NCBI GenBank assembly: GCA_933228895.1
Contig: OW121852.1
Span: 56,524,872 to 56,588,871, forward strand
Length of the DNA: 64,000 nt
DNA from: Platycnemis pennipes
Lineage: Eukaryota; Arthropoda; Insecta; Odonata; Platycnemididae
Direction of reading: 5' to 3'
Program-made: the position numbers and the translations under genes
The notes under the pieces: model-generated
Seen by the model: only the letters and a program-made list of their open reading frames with translations
Told to the model about the DNA's origin: nothing
Database searches by the model: none
Part shown: in pieces, positions 23,301 to 29,300 of the stretch
How the letters are laid out: every line of letters starts with the position of its first letter
Numbering within the stretch: the first letter of the stretch is position 1

Positions 23301-25855
23301 TTTCTTGAGTTATAAGCGGCGAAAAACTGATGTTTTTAACCCTTTCGGAATAGTGTACGTGGTGCAACCTCAGACGTCATTGACTTCGTCCAATCACAAC
23401 TGAGCCCACGAAGCTTATCGCAAAGGGGGGGGGGGGGGGGGGGGACACAGCTGACTCTGCCAATAGGAGTGATTGCGACAGGATATATGCAAGCAGATCT
23501 TCCGAGAAACCCCCTCCACTACCTTCCCTTCCCCAAAAAGCAGTCAACGATGGGAGGAAAATTACGTCAATGTTATCAAAGCAGCTTCTTCGGTGGGCGT
23601 ACGCTTTTGCTTATTTTAATTTTTGATTTATTAGTGAATGGTTGTGGTTAGAAGATTAATTTTTTCACTAAAATTCATTTTTCGTATCCATCTAATGATT
23701 TCGTGTACAAAATTGCAATTTCGGTTCCGAGTAAACGCCACCATTCAAAACACAAGATATTAATGTTGCACGTAAGTCAGTTGAACTCTTGACCTTGCCT
23801 GAACTCTGAGCTGAAGTGAAGAATCGGAATTTGGTATGGTAGAATAGGGCACAATTAGCGAATAAGATTTGATTAAAGTATGTGAAAGTGAGGGTACTAA
23901 TGAAACAATGTTACAACCTCTGGGAGTAAGCTCCGGAACGGAGCATTTTCTGGACAAGTTGTGAAATGAATACCTTATAGGACTGAGGGTAGGGGTAAGG
24001 TAAGCAAGCTATATGAAAAAATTTGTGAGATTATGTGGAAGAAGTGCAGATTCTCATGTGTCGCTAACTTCTCATATACATCGGATCGTAAATTTTGTGC
24101 CACGTGTCAACGGAGAAGTGAGGATAATGTAGCAATTTTGGAGCAAGAAAAAAAAACTCACTTTGAAAGTAACATTGACCAGGTGAAACACCTATGATTG
24201 CCACCTTGCCCGTCGCAATATGATAATACAAAAATCACGTAATAATAACAATGAAATAAGACAAACATAACATCAACGGTGGCCAATAGAAAGAAGGGAT
24301 TGCAATTTACTAAAGTGCATCGAAAAAAGTAATTCTGGCTCAATACCAGTCAAAAAAATAAATGAAACGTTATACCACTGATGACATCTTATGATGTCTC
24401 CGGCCACCTATGGAAAAAAACTGGTGACATCTTAAGATGTCACCCACATGGAACGTGTTAAAATTACACACAACATTGAAAAAATGTGCAAAAATAACTT
24501 AAGAAAAAAGATAGTGGATATAAGAAAAAATCTCTAAATTCAGGTACGGCGGTGGCCAATAGAAAGAAGGGATTGCAATTTACTAAAGTGCATCGAAAAA
24601 AGGAATTCTGGCTCAATACCAGTCAAAAAAATAAATGAAACATTATACCACTGATGACATCTTAAGATGTCTCCGGCCACCTATGGAAAAAAACTGGTGA
24701 CATCTTAGGATGTCACCCGCATGGAACGTGTTAAAATTACATACATCTCTTCTACCAATTCCTACCTGTAAAATGATTGATTCAACTCTCATATCCCCCA
24801 CTTTTGATTATTGTGCTTTAGTATATAATAACCTACCCTCAGTATTAGAAAATAAGCTTCAGCGGCTATTAAATTCCAGTGTGAGATTTATTCTTGACAT
24901 TCGCAAATATGAACATATCTCTCACCACCTACGCAACCAGTCATGGCTTAAGATATCTTCTAGGAGGAAATATTCACTTGGCTCTTTTCTTTATATACTT
25001 TTTACAATGAAAAACCCGGTTACTTATATTCTATTTTTAAACCTAGGTCAGTCTCTGTTTTTAGACCCTCCAGGACTGAACCATCCTACCTGATGCGCCC
25101 AATACCTCGCACTAACGCATATCTTAAATCATTCCTTATATCTGGCTCAAACCTTTGTTCATGAAAGACTGCCTCTCTACCAATTTTTAAGGGAAAACTA
25201 TGTAATTATTATTTCAATGAGGACTTTTAAAATGTAATCTAACTATTGTATTAATTGCATGAAATGTATATTATAGTTCAGTTTTCTGATAATATTGTTG
25301 TTTATGGTTTTGCCTAGTTATTGATGACTTGTTTCCCAGCTGCTCTTTTGTTTCTGTTTTGCTGCAAAACTTACATCAATGTTTTTTGTAATACTCTTAA
25401 GGAAAAACCCAGAAATTGATGATACCAATCCTATTAGCCAGGGGAACATTTGTGGTATAAACGACTCTTAGTTACCTGCCCTCCACCTTCAGGAAAAAGA
25501 ATTGTATCTTCCATCAACACTTCATAAGCTGTGATTGATTCTTTCTTGCCACTGATTGGTATAGTAGCAGACACTTCTTTGCATGACTTCACAGTAGTGG
25601 TAAACTGAGGGCAAAAATTGAGGATATACTTTATAACATGACACTTTAGATAAAAGAACTACGTACTGGTGATAGAAGTTAATAGTTTCACTAAGCAAAT
25701 TGTCTGGCTTATTACTAAAAAGTACCAGCAGAGACTTTACTTATATTCCTTATCTCAGAGCAATCATCACCACGAGGTGCAAAATTCTCTAGATAATATT
25801 ATTGCTGTCATTTTACCTCTGTTTTGAAGCTATCTTTCTGACAACACAGAATCAT
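2353..25855 (-). CDS. AARSD1: Alanyl-tRNA editing protein AARSD1 (AlaX-like), 3' end not found
   Basis: Seven exons, all with GT..AG borders and matching phases: 25855-25817, 25604-25476, 15509-15350, 14938-14846, 14464-14334, 6017-5752 and 2419-2353, giving 295 codons. The family hydrolyses Ser (or Gly) wrongly attached to tRNA-Ala in trans, acting in the cytosol. The reading starts MILCCQKDSFKTE and includes MEDTILFPEGGGQ. It has the zinc-binding pair MQQHTGQHL (His108/His112, split by an intron) and NMCCGTHLSH (Cys211-212/His215), then FLAGGRVL. Human AARSD1 is about 412 residues, so roughly 115 C-terminal residues are missing. I saw no matching exon between 1 and 2352, so they should lie beyond the left edge or are lost. 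All metal ligands are present, so the editing site looks intact. Introns of 8.3 and 9.8 kb are filled with transposons. The gene is head to head with RNF8. Confidence 0.93.
2590..2690 (-). repeat. tRNA-like SINE fragment
   Basis: On the minus strand the sequence contains a good RNA polymerase III box B (GGTTGCAAGTTCAAATCCC), preceded by a tRNA-like stretch. There is no complete cloverleaf, so it is read as a tRNA-derived SINE remnant, not a tRNA gene. It lies 3' of the last AARSD1 exon seen. Confidence 0.35.
2940..3345. repeat. Inverted pair of Penelope-type terminal fragments with hammerhead-like cores
   Basis: A segment of about 110 bases on the minus strand (about 3055-2940) reappears on the plus strand (about 3241-3345). 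Shared words include CCAGCTGGAATGC, TCAAGTGAAGCCAACAT and GGAGCAATCCCGAAA. Each copy begins with CTGAAGA; the minus copy continues to GCGAAAC and TTGTC, the spacing of a hammerhead core. The better-preserved ribozymes at 12203 and 13181 belong to a Penelope-like element, so these are probably decayed ends of a related family. Stem I does not pair well, so activity is unlikely. Confidence 0.45.
3346..4136. other. AT-rich stretch without a recognised gene
   Basis: A 97-codon plus-strand ORF (3276-3569) overlaps the repeat just described and has no family features I recognise. Further stops follow quickly. A CTGATGATGGCTTAACAC segment near 4054 recalls the end motif of retroelements but is not decisive. 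It is probably decayed repeat DNA within or after AARSD1. Confidence 0.4.
4137..5625 (-). pseudogene. LINE (non-LTR retrotransposon) reverse transcriptase, frameshifted
   Basis: The minus strand carries a decayed reverse transcriptase. Upstream coding (about 5625-5350) includes a Ser/Pro-rich linker. The RT then shows NYRPISL, the first catalytic Asp in LFIDFSQAF, GVPQGSILGPILF, and, after a frameshift near 4700, the catalytic VLYADDTNI. The thumb region continues toward 4140 with stops. The motif spelling resembles Jockey/CR1-type LINEs, but I cannot place the clade. It sits in the AARSD1 intron between 2419 and 5752, in the same orientation as the gene. No endonuclease domain remains, so it is a dead, truncated copy. 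Confidence 0.88.
6694..7083 (-). CDS. Small HTH-like ORF in the foldback element (transposase N-terminal relic?)
   Basis: 129 codons. The middle (KPLTEGEFAMVASAICFF, then VYHKVSECVGRSLSTVKR) looks like a two-helix 'recruit/turn/recognition' segment of the kind found at the N-terminus of mariner-like and other arthropod transposases. There is no catalytic DDE/D part. The C-terminal third lies in the inverted arm and is therefore repeated near 7340-7420. It is likely a remnant, not a functional gene. Confidence 0.4.
   Translation of the reverse strand: MSDPTLILSPIFFGLTSDSMPAKPLTEGEFAMVASAICFFRSESEKINDKRYPVYHKVSECVGRSLSTVKRCATAVKENHFKLQCNKNVWILHMERGDGVERGNVTRNPKAMRPFPLDRFTPLLLETPN
7699..9686 (+). 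mobile_element. TTAA-flanked DNA transposon encoding a YqaJ-type nuclease
   Basis: The element is bounded by TTAA at 7695-7698 and 9687-9690. The empty site is visible in the other arm of the host foldback element (complement of about 6410-6430), which has a single TTAA, so the boundaries and target duplication are directly supported. Terminal inverted repeats are at least 15 bp (GGTGGCTCACTAGCT). It carries a YqaJ-domain ORF (8523-8918) and no recognisable transposase. TTAA duplication is known from piggyBac and Kolobok transposons. The termini do not begin like typical piggyBac ends, so a Kolobok-type or unassigned family is my inference. Confidence 0.85.
8523..8918 (+). CDS. YqaJ/lambda-exonuclease-like nuclease domain protein, partial
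   Basis: The ORF reads FFGIIEVKCAITCRDLSPSE, then YHYQIQGQL, YCDFIVWSPLGVYIERI and ends LEKFYMEVLLP. The ExK (Glu-Val-Lys) motif followed by a Gln-rich 'YQIQGQL' and a 'CDFIVW' strand is the signature of the YqaJ fold, the 5'-3' exonuclease fold of phage lambda Exo and related metal-dependent nucleases. An ORF in another frame just upstream (8375-8563, with CAREFNLHFPQKKPEK) may be its N-terminal part after a frameshift. The domain is complete at its C-terminal side but lacks the usual N-terminal 'GASE' region, so this copy is probably inactive. It sits inside the TTAA element and belongs to it, not to the host. Confidence 0.75.
   Translation: MTFYEFQTIFFLANVMEKYTNKFFGIIEVKCAITCRDLSPSEAAGQKKLNFLQKSGENVTLKQKHQYHYQIQGQLNLCDKTYCDFIVWSPLGVYIERINRNDLFWKHQMEQQLEKFYMEVLLPKILCLNIH
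9908..11076. other. Intronic DNA, no gene recognised
   Basis: Between the foldback element and the Tigger-like element I see only AT-rich intron sequence of AARSD1. A 161-codon minus ORF (9739-10224) spans the end of the inverted arm and has no family features. Confidence 0.5.
11700..12030. repeat. GC-rich dispersed repeat (copies also near 43130-43560)
   Basis: The segment TTCCTTCCTCTTCTTCTGGG and the following AGGGATGC(G/A)GCAT...TTTGTTTACG recur at about 43160-43290 in the same orientation and at about 43375-43560 in inverse orientation. The minus strand is open for 133 codons here (11949-11548, Pro/Ser/Arg-rich, starting MPRRRGRN), and a similar peptide (LPRRRGRNVTDV) occurs at 43470-43500. 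The conserved reading may mean part of a retroelement ORF, but no domain was recognised. Confidence 0.55.
12203..12242 (-). ncRNA. Hammerhead ribozyme, minus orientation (Penelope-associated)
   Basis: On the minus strand: 5' GTAC (stem I), core CTGAAGA, stem II GTCGC/GCGAC closed by TCAA, core GAAA, a two-base-pair stem III (AC/GT) and the cleavage trinucleotide GTC followed by GTAT, which re-pairs with the first GTAC. All invariant hammerhead positions are present, with A at the variable position 7. The very short stem III is the hallmark of hammerheads reported in the terminal repeats of Penelope-like retroelements. It is the mirror copy of the ribozyme at 13181-13220. Confidence 0.72.
12332..12412 (+). 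repeat. Tandem 27-bp repeat at the Penelope insertion
   Basis: Three head-to-tail copies of a unit containing GAAAAAACTTTGTAAATTTC follow each other. A further copy lies at about 12165-12189 and one at 13237-13260 in inverse orientation. It is likely terminal Penelope sequence multiplied during insertion or by slippage. Confidence 0.75.
12417..13012 (+). pseudogene. Penelope-like retroelement C-terminal region with GIY-YIG endonuclease
   Basis: The ORF (open from 12389) carries NSGVYKL, then CNTCQKFYIGQTGRKFKTRI, KEHE and a downstream FEPEILH. That is a GIY-YIG nuclease motif with the Cys pair and the Arg and Glu expected of the Penelope-type endonuclease, which nicks target DNA for retrotransposition. 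The preceding reverse transcriptase domain is absent, so this is a 5'-truncated copy. The first ten codons derive from the tandem repeat. Downstream is a pyrimidine-rich tail (13020-13140), then the plus-strand hammerhead (13181). An inverted copy of the terminal segment lies upstream (about 12200-12290), an arrangement known for Penelope insertions. Confidence 0.85.
13181..13220 (+). ncRNA. Hammerhead ribozyme, plus orientation (Penelope-associated)
   Basis: GTAC | CTGAAGA | TGTCGCTCAAGTGAT | GAAAC | TGGTC | GTAT. Stem II pairs GTCGC with GTGAT using two G-T wobbles, so substitutions relative to the minus-strand copy keep most of the pairing. Stem I GTAC/GTAT and the GTC cleavage site are intact. 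It lies at the 3' end of the GIY-YIG-bearing Penelope fragment. Confidence 0.72.
16110..16200 (+). repeat. Possible Tigger-like terminal repeat
   Basis: A TACAGTGCAACCTCTTTAAA start and alternate ACGAGACC/CACAGTG words resemble pogo/Tigger ends. A partner end was not identified, so this is tentative. Confidence 0.3.
16213..16600 (-). pseudogene. copia-type retrotransposon reverse transcriptase fragment
   Basis: The minus strand reads LETFEDALRSKDSVEWKKAM, a stop, then LPPGAKAIPRKWDFRLKKNP, GGSIDKYKGRLVVKGSSQ and FSQVAKMGTI. This is the beginning of the Ty1/copia reverse transcriptase (RVT_2: 'K..W.FK.K...G...R.KARLVAKG..Q..G.DY..TF.PV'). The catalytic YVDD part is missing. At least one in-frame stop and truncation make it non-functional. 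It belongs with the gag piece at 16830-17114, with protease and integrase deleted between. Confidence 0.85.
16830..17114 (-). pseudogene. copia-type gag N-terminal fragment
   Basis: From an ATG at 17114-17112 the minus strand reads MDLAKHIKLLAGEADWPIWK, then RKLRDLMDYHEGALDVIDG with two later stops. 'L.G...W..WK..MR..L....L...I.G' is the usual start of copia Gag. The direct passage from gag toward reverse transcriptase within about 250 bases shows a large internal deletion. Confidence 0.75.
17153..17389 (+). repeat. tRNA-derived SINE head
   Basis: Box A (TGGCCTAGTGAGTAGAGCA) and box B (GGTCATGGGTTCAAATCC) are spaced as in a tRNA gene. The stretch ends in a non-tRNA body and continues into LINE-like sequence at 17390. 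This is the layout of a tRNA-headed SINE, possibly fused to or inserted beside a LINE 3' end. A functional tRNA is not supported because the acceptor stem is not formed. Confidence 0.65.
17390..17965 (+). pseudogene. LINE 3' end: C-terminal ORF2 fragment plus tail
   Basis: The ORF reads VICMQRRSARFVKGRYD, LLNELNWESLLDRRLKFRLN, then FPRTIRDMN before a stop at 17737. 'RRSARFV...Y......V..LL..L.W..L..RR' is the standard C-terminal end of many insect LINE reverse transcriptases. The 3' UTR ends with GGTGGCTTGCAGGGTATTA and a short TGTAGATGTAGATG tail, a common arthropod LINE ending. It is 5'-truncated. Confidence 0.8.
18068..18176 (-). other. Probable copia leader / primer-binding region
   Basis: On the minus strand, TTATGGGCCCAAGCTGCCC lies about 1 kb upstream of the gag ATG (the SINE/LINE insert accounts for most of that), where a copia leader with primer-binding site would be. 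I could not define the LTR; its border would be near 18180. This is inferred from position. Confidence 0.35.
18935..19955. mobile_element. hAT-like terminal/subterminal motif clusters
   Basis: Two clusters (about 18935-19050 and 19858-19950) are dense in GATTCGAT/GAATCC words in both orientations. Such short repeated motifs are usual in subterminal regions of hAT transposons, where transposase binds. A hAT transposase fragment lies next to them (20159-20419). Exact ends and an 8-bp duplication were not found. Confidence 0.45.
20159..20419 (-). pseudogene. hAT transposase C-terminal dimerisation domain fragment
   Basis: The minus strand reads KKFLCIFPATALSEKAFRTA, then VNLVDKKRNRLHIDRVKML. 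This matches the hAT family C-terminal motif ('P.TS..SER.FS.AG.....R..L....V..L'). Upstream catalytic parts are absent or unreadable, so it is a fragment. Confidence 0.75.
20675..20763. repeat. 26-bp perfect palindrome and a diverged second copy
   Basis: 20675-20700 is a perfect palindrome centred on GCATGC, with 13-base arms beginning GAGCTGCTGAGCA. A shorter variant (GCTGCTGAACATGCTCAGCA) follows at about 20742. They could form hairpins or be transposon termini. No gene is in the 300 bases around. Confidence 0.8.
20850..20940 (+). repeat. Tigger-like left terminus
   Basis: CAGTGGACTCTCGTTAGCAC, followed by GGGACCCGAAATCCTGAAC and a run of AACATG/AACGAG words, looks like a pogo/Tigger end ('CAGT.GACTCTCG'). 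The right end was not identified. Confidence 0.45.
21000..22059. other. Intronic stretch without recognised gene
   Basis: Short ORFs only (for example 77 codons on the minus strand at 21786-21553), no domain recognised. Probably interior of one or more non-autonomous transposons between the Tigger-like end at 20850 and the piggyBac-like end at 22060. Confidence 0.4.
22060..22175 (-). mobile_element. piggyBac-like terminus with GACCCACnnGTGGGTC repeats
   Basis: Reading leftwards from TTAA (about 22172-22175) the sequence is CACATTCACTGCAGGGC. Two near-palindromic boxes (TGACCCACTGGTGGGTCA and TGACCCACCCGTGGGTCA) follow. TTAA plus 'CAC.TTC' and paired subterminal palindromes are a piggyBac-like end. 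It points left, so it may belong to an element left of it and not to the transposase at 22279. Confidence 0.55.
22279..22985 (-). pseudogene. piggyBac-like transposase, C-terminal half, broken
   Basis: The minus strand encodes, over two frames, LLEKKTFCTGTLWANSVGNP, VKWWSHDGICVMKWRDKRDV, then GDQMLAYYSFKYKSVKRYKK and LLYQKYSG. These are the end of the DDE domain (the last catalytic Asp region around 'WRDKRDV' and 'DQM..YY.F....KR'). After a stop/frameshift near 22560 comes the Cys-rich C-terminus (WCRLCHKKGIR, FCPDCPDEPESCLRPCF) ending EKY-stop at 22279. The N-terminal half is missing, so it is non-functional. Confidence 0.85.
23425..23444 (+). repeat. Homopolymer G(20)
   Basis: Twenty consecutive G in an AT-rich intron. 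It could form a G-quadruplex, and the exact length is prone to assembly or sequencing error. Confidence 0.95.
24278..24734. mobile_element. Two direct copies (273 bp apart) of a piggyBac-like end
   Basis: About 183 bases starting GGTGGCCAATAGAAAGAAGG recur with very few changes at 24278-24460 and 24551-24733. Each copy ends with a GGTGACATCTTA.GATGTCACC palindrome, a (C/G)CATGGAACGTG tract and TTAA. Reading inward from TTAA gives CACGTTCCATG, a piggyBac-like terminus. A TTAACCCTTTCGGAATAG at about 23336 could be the opposite end of one of them. Confidence 0.75.
24735..25165 (+). pseudogene. LINE ORF2 C-terminal fragment
   Basis: The frame reads LISPTFDYCALVYNNLPSVL, ENKLQRLLNSSVRFILDIRK, then HLRNQSWLKISSRRKYSLG. 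'S...Y...........L.R.QN..VR...........' is the usual thumb/C-terminal region of LINE reverse transcriptases. A frame shift leads into YLMRPIPRTNAYLKSFLI and a stop at about 25163. It begins right at the piggyBac-like TTAA and probably was the target of that insertion. Confidence 0.75.
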
Positions 25856-26309
25856 TGCTTCAACACGTTGCAGTGTGATAAAGGGAAAAAAATGAGTGAA
25901 TTCTCGTCTAAGTGATTCCGATAATTATGAAGTTAATCCTGATGTTTCAGCTGTTTTCTGAAAGTCGGGGCACTGGTAAATAAGAACTACAAACTCTTAA
26001 TTCCAATCCTGCCTCTTACTTCATCCAATTCTAGTACGTTTGAACATCCTCAAGTGTCATCCCTATCAATTTCCTATGGCGGGCGTATGTATTTCGCTAC
26101 GTCTTTGTTTGTATGTTTATGCTTTTTGAAACCGCCTTAGCTTTTCAGGAACATTAGCTAATGTATGTAGTATTTTACGACTAGGATTGTGGAAGTGTCC
26201 TCGTCTCATTAGTGTCTGGTACTGAGCCTCGATAGTATGAAATTAATGCATTCGGACGGTTTTAGAATAGTTGCAGAATACTTACTTTGAAAAAAATTGC
26301 TAATAAGTC
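25856..26309. promoter_or_regulatory. Bidirectional promoter region between AARSD1 and RNF8
   Basis: 454 bases separate the two divergent start codons. No transposon was recognised in it, unlike the flanking introns. No clear TATA box was placed. Its role is inferred from gene layout only, and 5' UTR introns could place the real start sites elsewhere. Confidence 0.55.
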
Positions 26310-29300
26310 ATGGAATCAGTATGCTGTCCGTATTTAATTAAAGTAACCTCAGCTGGAGGATGCAAGCGTAAAAAAATTAATTCGCCGGAGGTGAGAGTTG
26401 GGTACTTTTATGTAAACTGATAACTTGTCATAATATCATGCAACTTAGGTATTTCATTGTTATGGTTTCTCATTTTTATCTCTTTCTTAGCCATGGTGCT
26501 TTGCTTTTCTATTATTGTTGGAGATAGTGGACATTCTATTTTTAATGACATATATATTGATTATTGTGTTCGATGGTCGTGCTGTTTTGTGAAAGTGCTT
26601 TTGAAAAAAGCTTTAATATTCACTTGATGATATTTAAGAAACATGCAAGGGATGAAAATCCCGTGACTAAATATTATTATCACCATCTTTGCAGTTCAGA
26701 ATTGGTCGGTCGAAGCAAGCAAATCTGTGCCTTACTGATGTTTCCGTGTCGCGAAACCATTGCGTTATTTTATTATCTAACACTGAGTGGTATCTGAGAA
26801 ATGAGGTGAGTTACGACTAACCTTGTGTACTTGTATGATCAGTTTTATACCTAGGGAAGGTATAATATTTTATTCGTATGAGCGTAGTACTGTACCCTCG
26901 ATTATGTTCTCTTCCTTAGTACACTTATCTTTACTTTTATTTAAACGTTATGAATATGATCACTGAATCTGGGACTCATCAGCAGCAATTACTGATGCAA
27001 AGAATTCACCTACAAACATTTTTATCAACCTCTCTGCAGAGCCAATTTGGGACCATTGTAAGTGGTCAAAATGTAGCTGTAAATGAAGAGTGCAAGCTGA
27101 AGGATGGTGATGTCATTCAGTTGGGCCAATTGAGCGATTTTACCTTCAAATTCTGCCTCAGACCAGTCCCAGATGATATTGCCTCTAAACGTGCCAAAAT
27201 TGAAGGAGTAGACAGGTGTGGTGATCATTGGTGGCTGATCAATTAACATAGATTTTTATATTTATGGTTAAAACTTTACCTTTCTCATTCTCTACCCTTC
27301 AGTCAAGCACCGAGTCTTCCTCCCGATACTTATGATGATTGCACTGTGAATCAAAACATTGAAAGAGAAGAGACTCAGCTTAGGAAACAGAATGATGAAC
27401 TTAACTCTCAACTGCAGAAAGTGATCCAAGAAAAGGAGGAAGTTAAACTCCAGTATGAAGATGAAAAGAAAAGAATTGAAAATGAACTACAGAGTGTAAG
27501 TATGAAATTTGGAGCGAATCACTCAATCTGAGTGGGTCTAGCAGTCATTACCAGTTCTTATGGTGAATTCTGATATGAACGCGATGTTCCAATGTAATAG
27601 TGTAATAATATTAAAGAAGGAAAAGTGCTTCATTTCCATTCTGCTCTTATTCATTGAGCTTTTATGGTACATAGCTTGATATGTACAACTGTGGGGTACC
27701 TTATATTCAACTCCAATTTTCCTTGTAGATCCAGTTGTCCAGTATTGGCTTTGTTTTTACATATATATTTTAAGGTTTAGAATTAACTTCTCTGATCTTC
27801 ATTCTTCCTGAACATTTTAAAGCTGACATGAATATAATCCACATATAATGACCCAGACCCAGGATTGAAGCCTATGTTCTGGGCCTGCATATTTCTGTCT
27901 CTTTCTATGGTAGTCATCAGGCAGGCATACACCCCATTGCCTCTAGTATCTTTGATCCAAGGACTTTGTTAGTGCATCCCTGGTCATTTCCAGATTTGTT
28001 AACAAGGACCTCTCTATTTTGGCCATAGTGGTTCACCTACAATTGCCTCAGACAACTTGCCCTCTCTACTAAATACTGTGTAACACAGAAGCCTATGTTC
28101 TGGGTAAATTTGCAGTTTCCACACTGATGTTTATTAATCATGACCATGTTTTCATAGCAAGACTACATTATCAGGGAATCATGGTGTGATTAATAAACGT
28201 CAGTAACTGCAGAGTTGATACGTTTTCTCTTATCATCCTTTCCTGTCATGCCCATTTCTCATCTGCATCCACATGTAGCTTGGCAAACAAGGCTTCCCTG
28301 TTCCTCCTCAAGTTGACCTTAAACTTCCTTTCCAAGATTTTGTACCAGATTGGGGGTGACAGGCCCCACTGAAGGCCTGGGCGACCCGGGCAGCTGCCTA
28401 GGGTGCCACGAAGGAAGGGGTGCCATGGGAACGGAAAAAGCTTTTATTCGTTCAGGGATTGACAACTTACTTCATGTCCAGCAATCTAATTTACTACATT
28501 TTTCTTACTTAATTTTTATAATGTTTGACTGGTGAATATGTGTTACAACAGGGTTTGACAAGTGAGAGGGGAGGAATACTCCTTTGCCTCGGTGAACTTT
28601 TTTTTCTAAGCTGGCCCTGGAAGGTGACCCTATGATAATTGTGAGTCCATCATTGCTCATGATACACCAGAAATAGCCAGCTATCACCATCTTTTACCAT
28701 CAGTGAGCTTTCACTTGTTTCTGTTATGTATAAGACCAATTCCATTTCAACTCATGCAGGGGGTGTCAGGTGACCCTCCTCAAATTATGTGAAAAAATTA
28801 AATTAGTTACTCCTACATGACAGAATAATCTTCCCACAAAAAGTTTTGGAAAAAAAATTTTTCGGATCGATTTACAGCATTTTGAAGGCCCCAGTGGCGG
28901 CGTGGTAAAGTCCTCGCCTCAGAGATAAAATTATTGGGTAGAGTAATCAAATAGGGCTACGGAATGGTGCAATTGTTTGGCTGATTAAATCCCTCTTTGG
29001 TTATAAAAAAATGTCCAAACTTCGAGAAAAATATAAATTTTCCATCGAAGAACAAATTATTTGTTCAGTGTTTAAACATTAATTGACCATTGTTCAGATG
29101 TTTGGAGCAAGGTTCACTCAAGAACTTCAAAACAGAAAAGTAGAAGGTTCTAGTCCAAATAGTTTCAGAGCAATAGAGATTTGAAAAATTGCATTCTGCA
29201 CCCCTTTCACAATTAGTGGCTTTTTTTTGCCGATTTTCAAAATGCTGTAATTCGGTCAAAAAATTTTTTTTCCAAAACTTTTTGTGAGATGATTATTCCA

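Noticed and set aside
26564..26797. 77-codon plus-strand ORF
   Set aside because: A frame-shifted reading over the RNF8 FHA exon; the correct frame gives GRSKQANLCLTD and VSRNH with proper splice sites.
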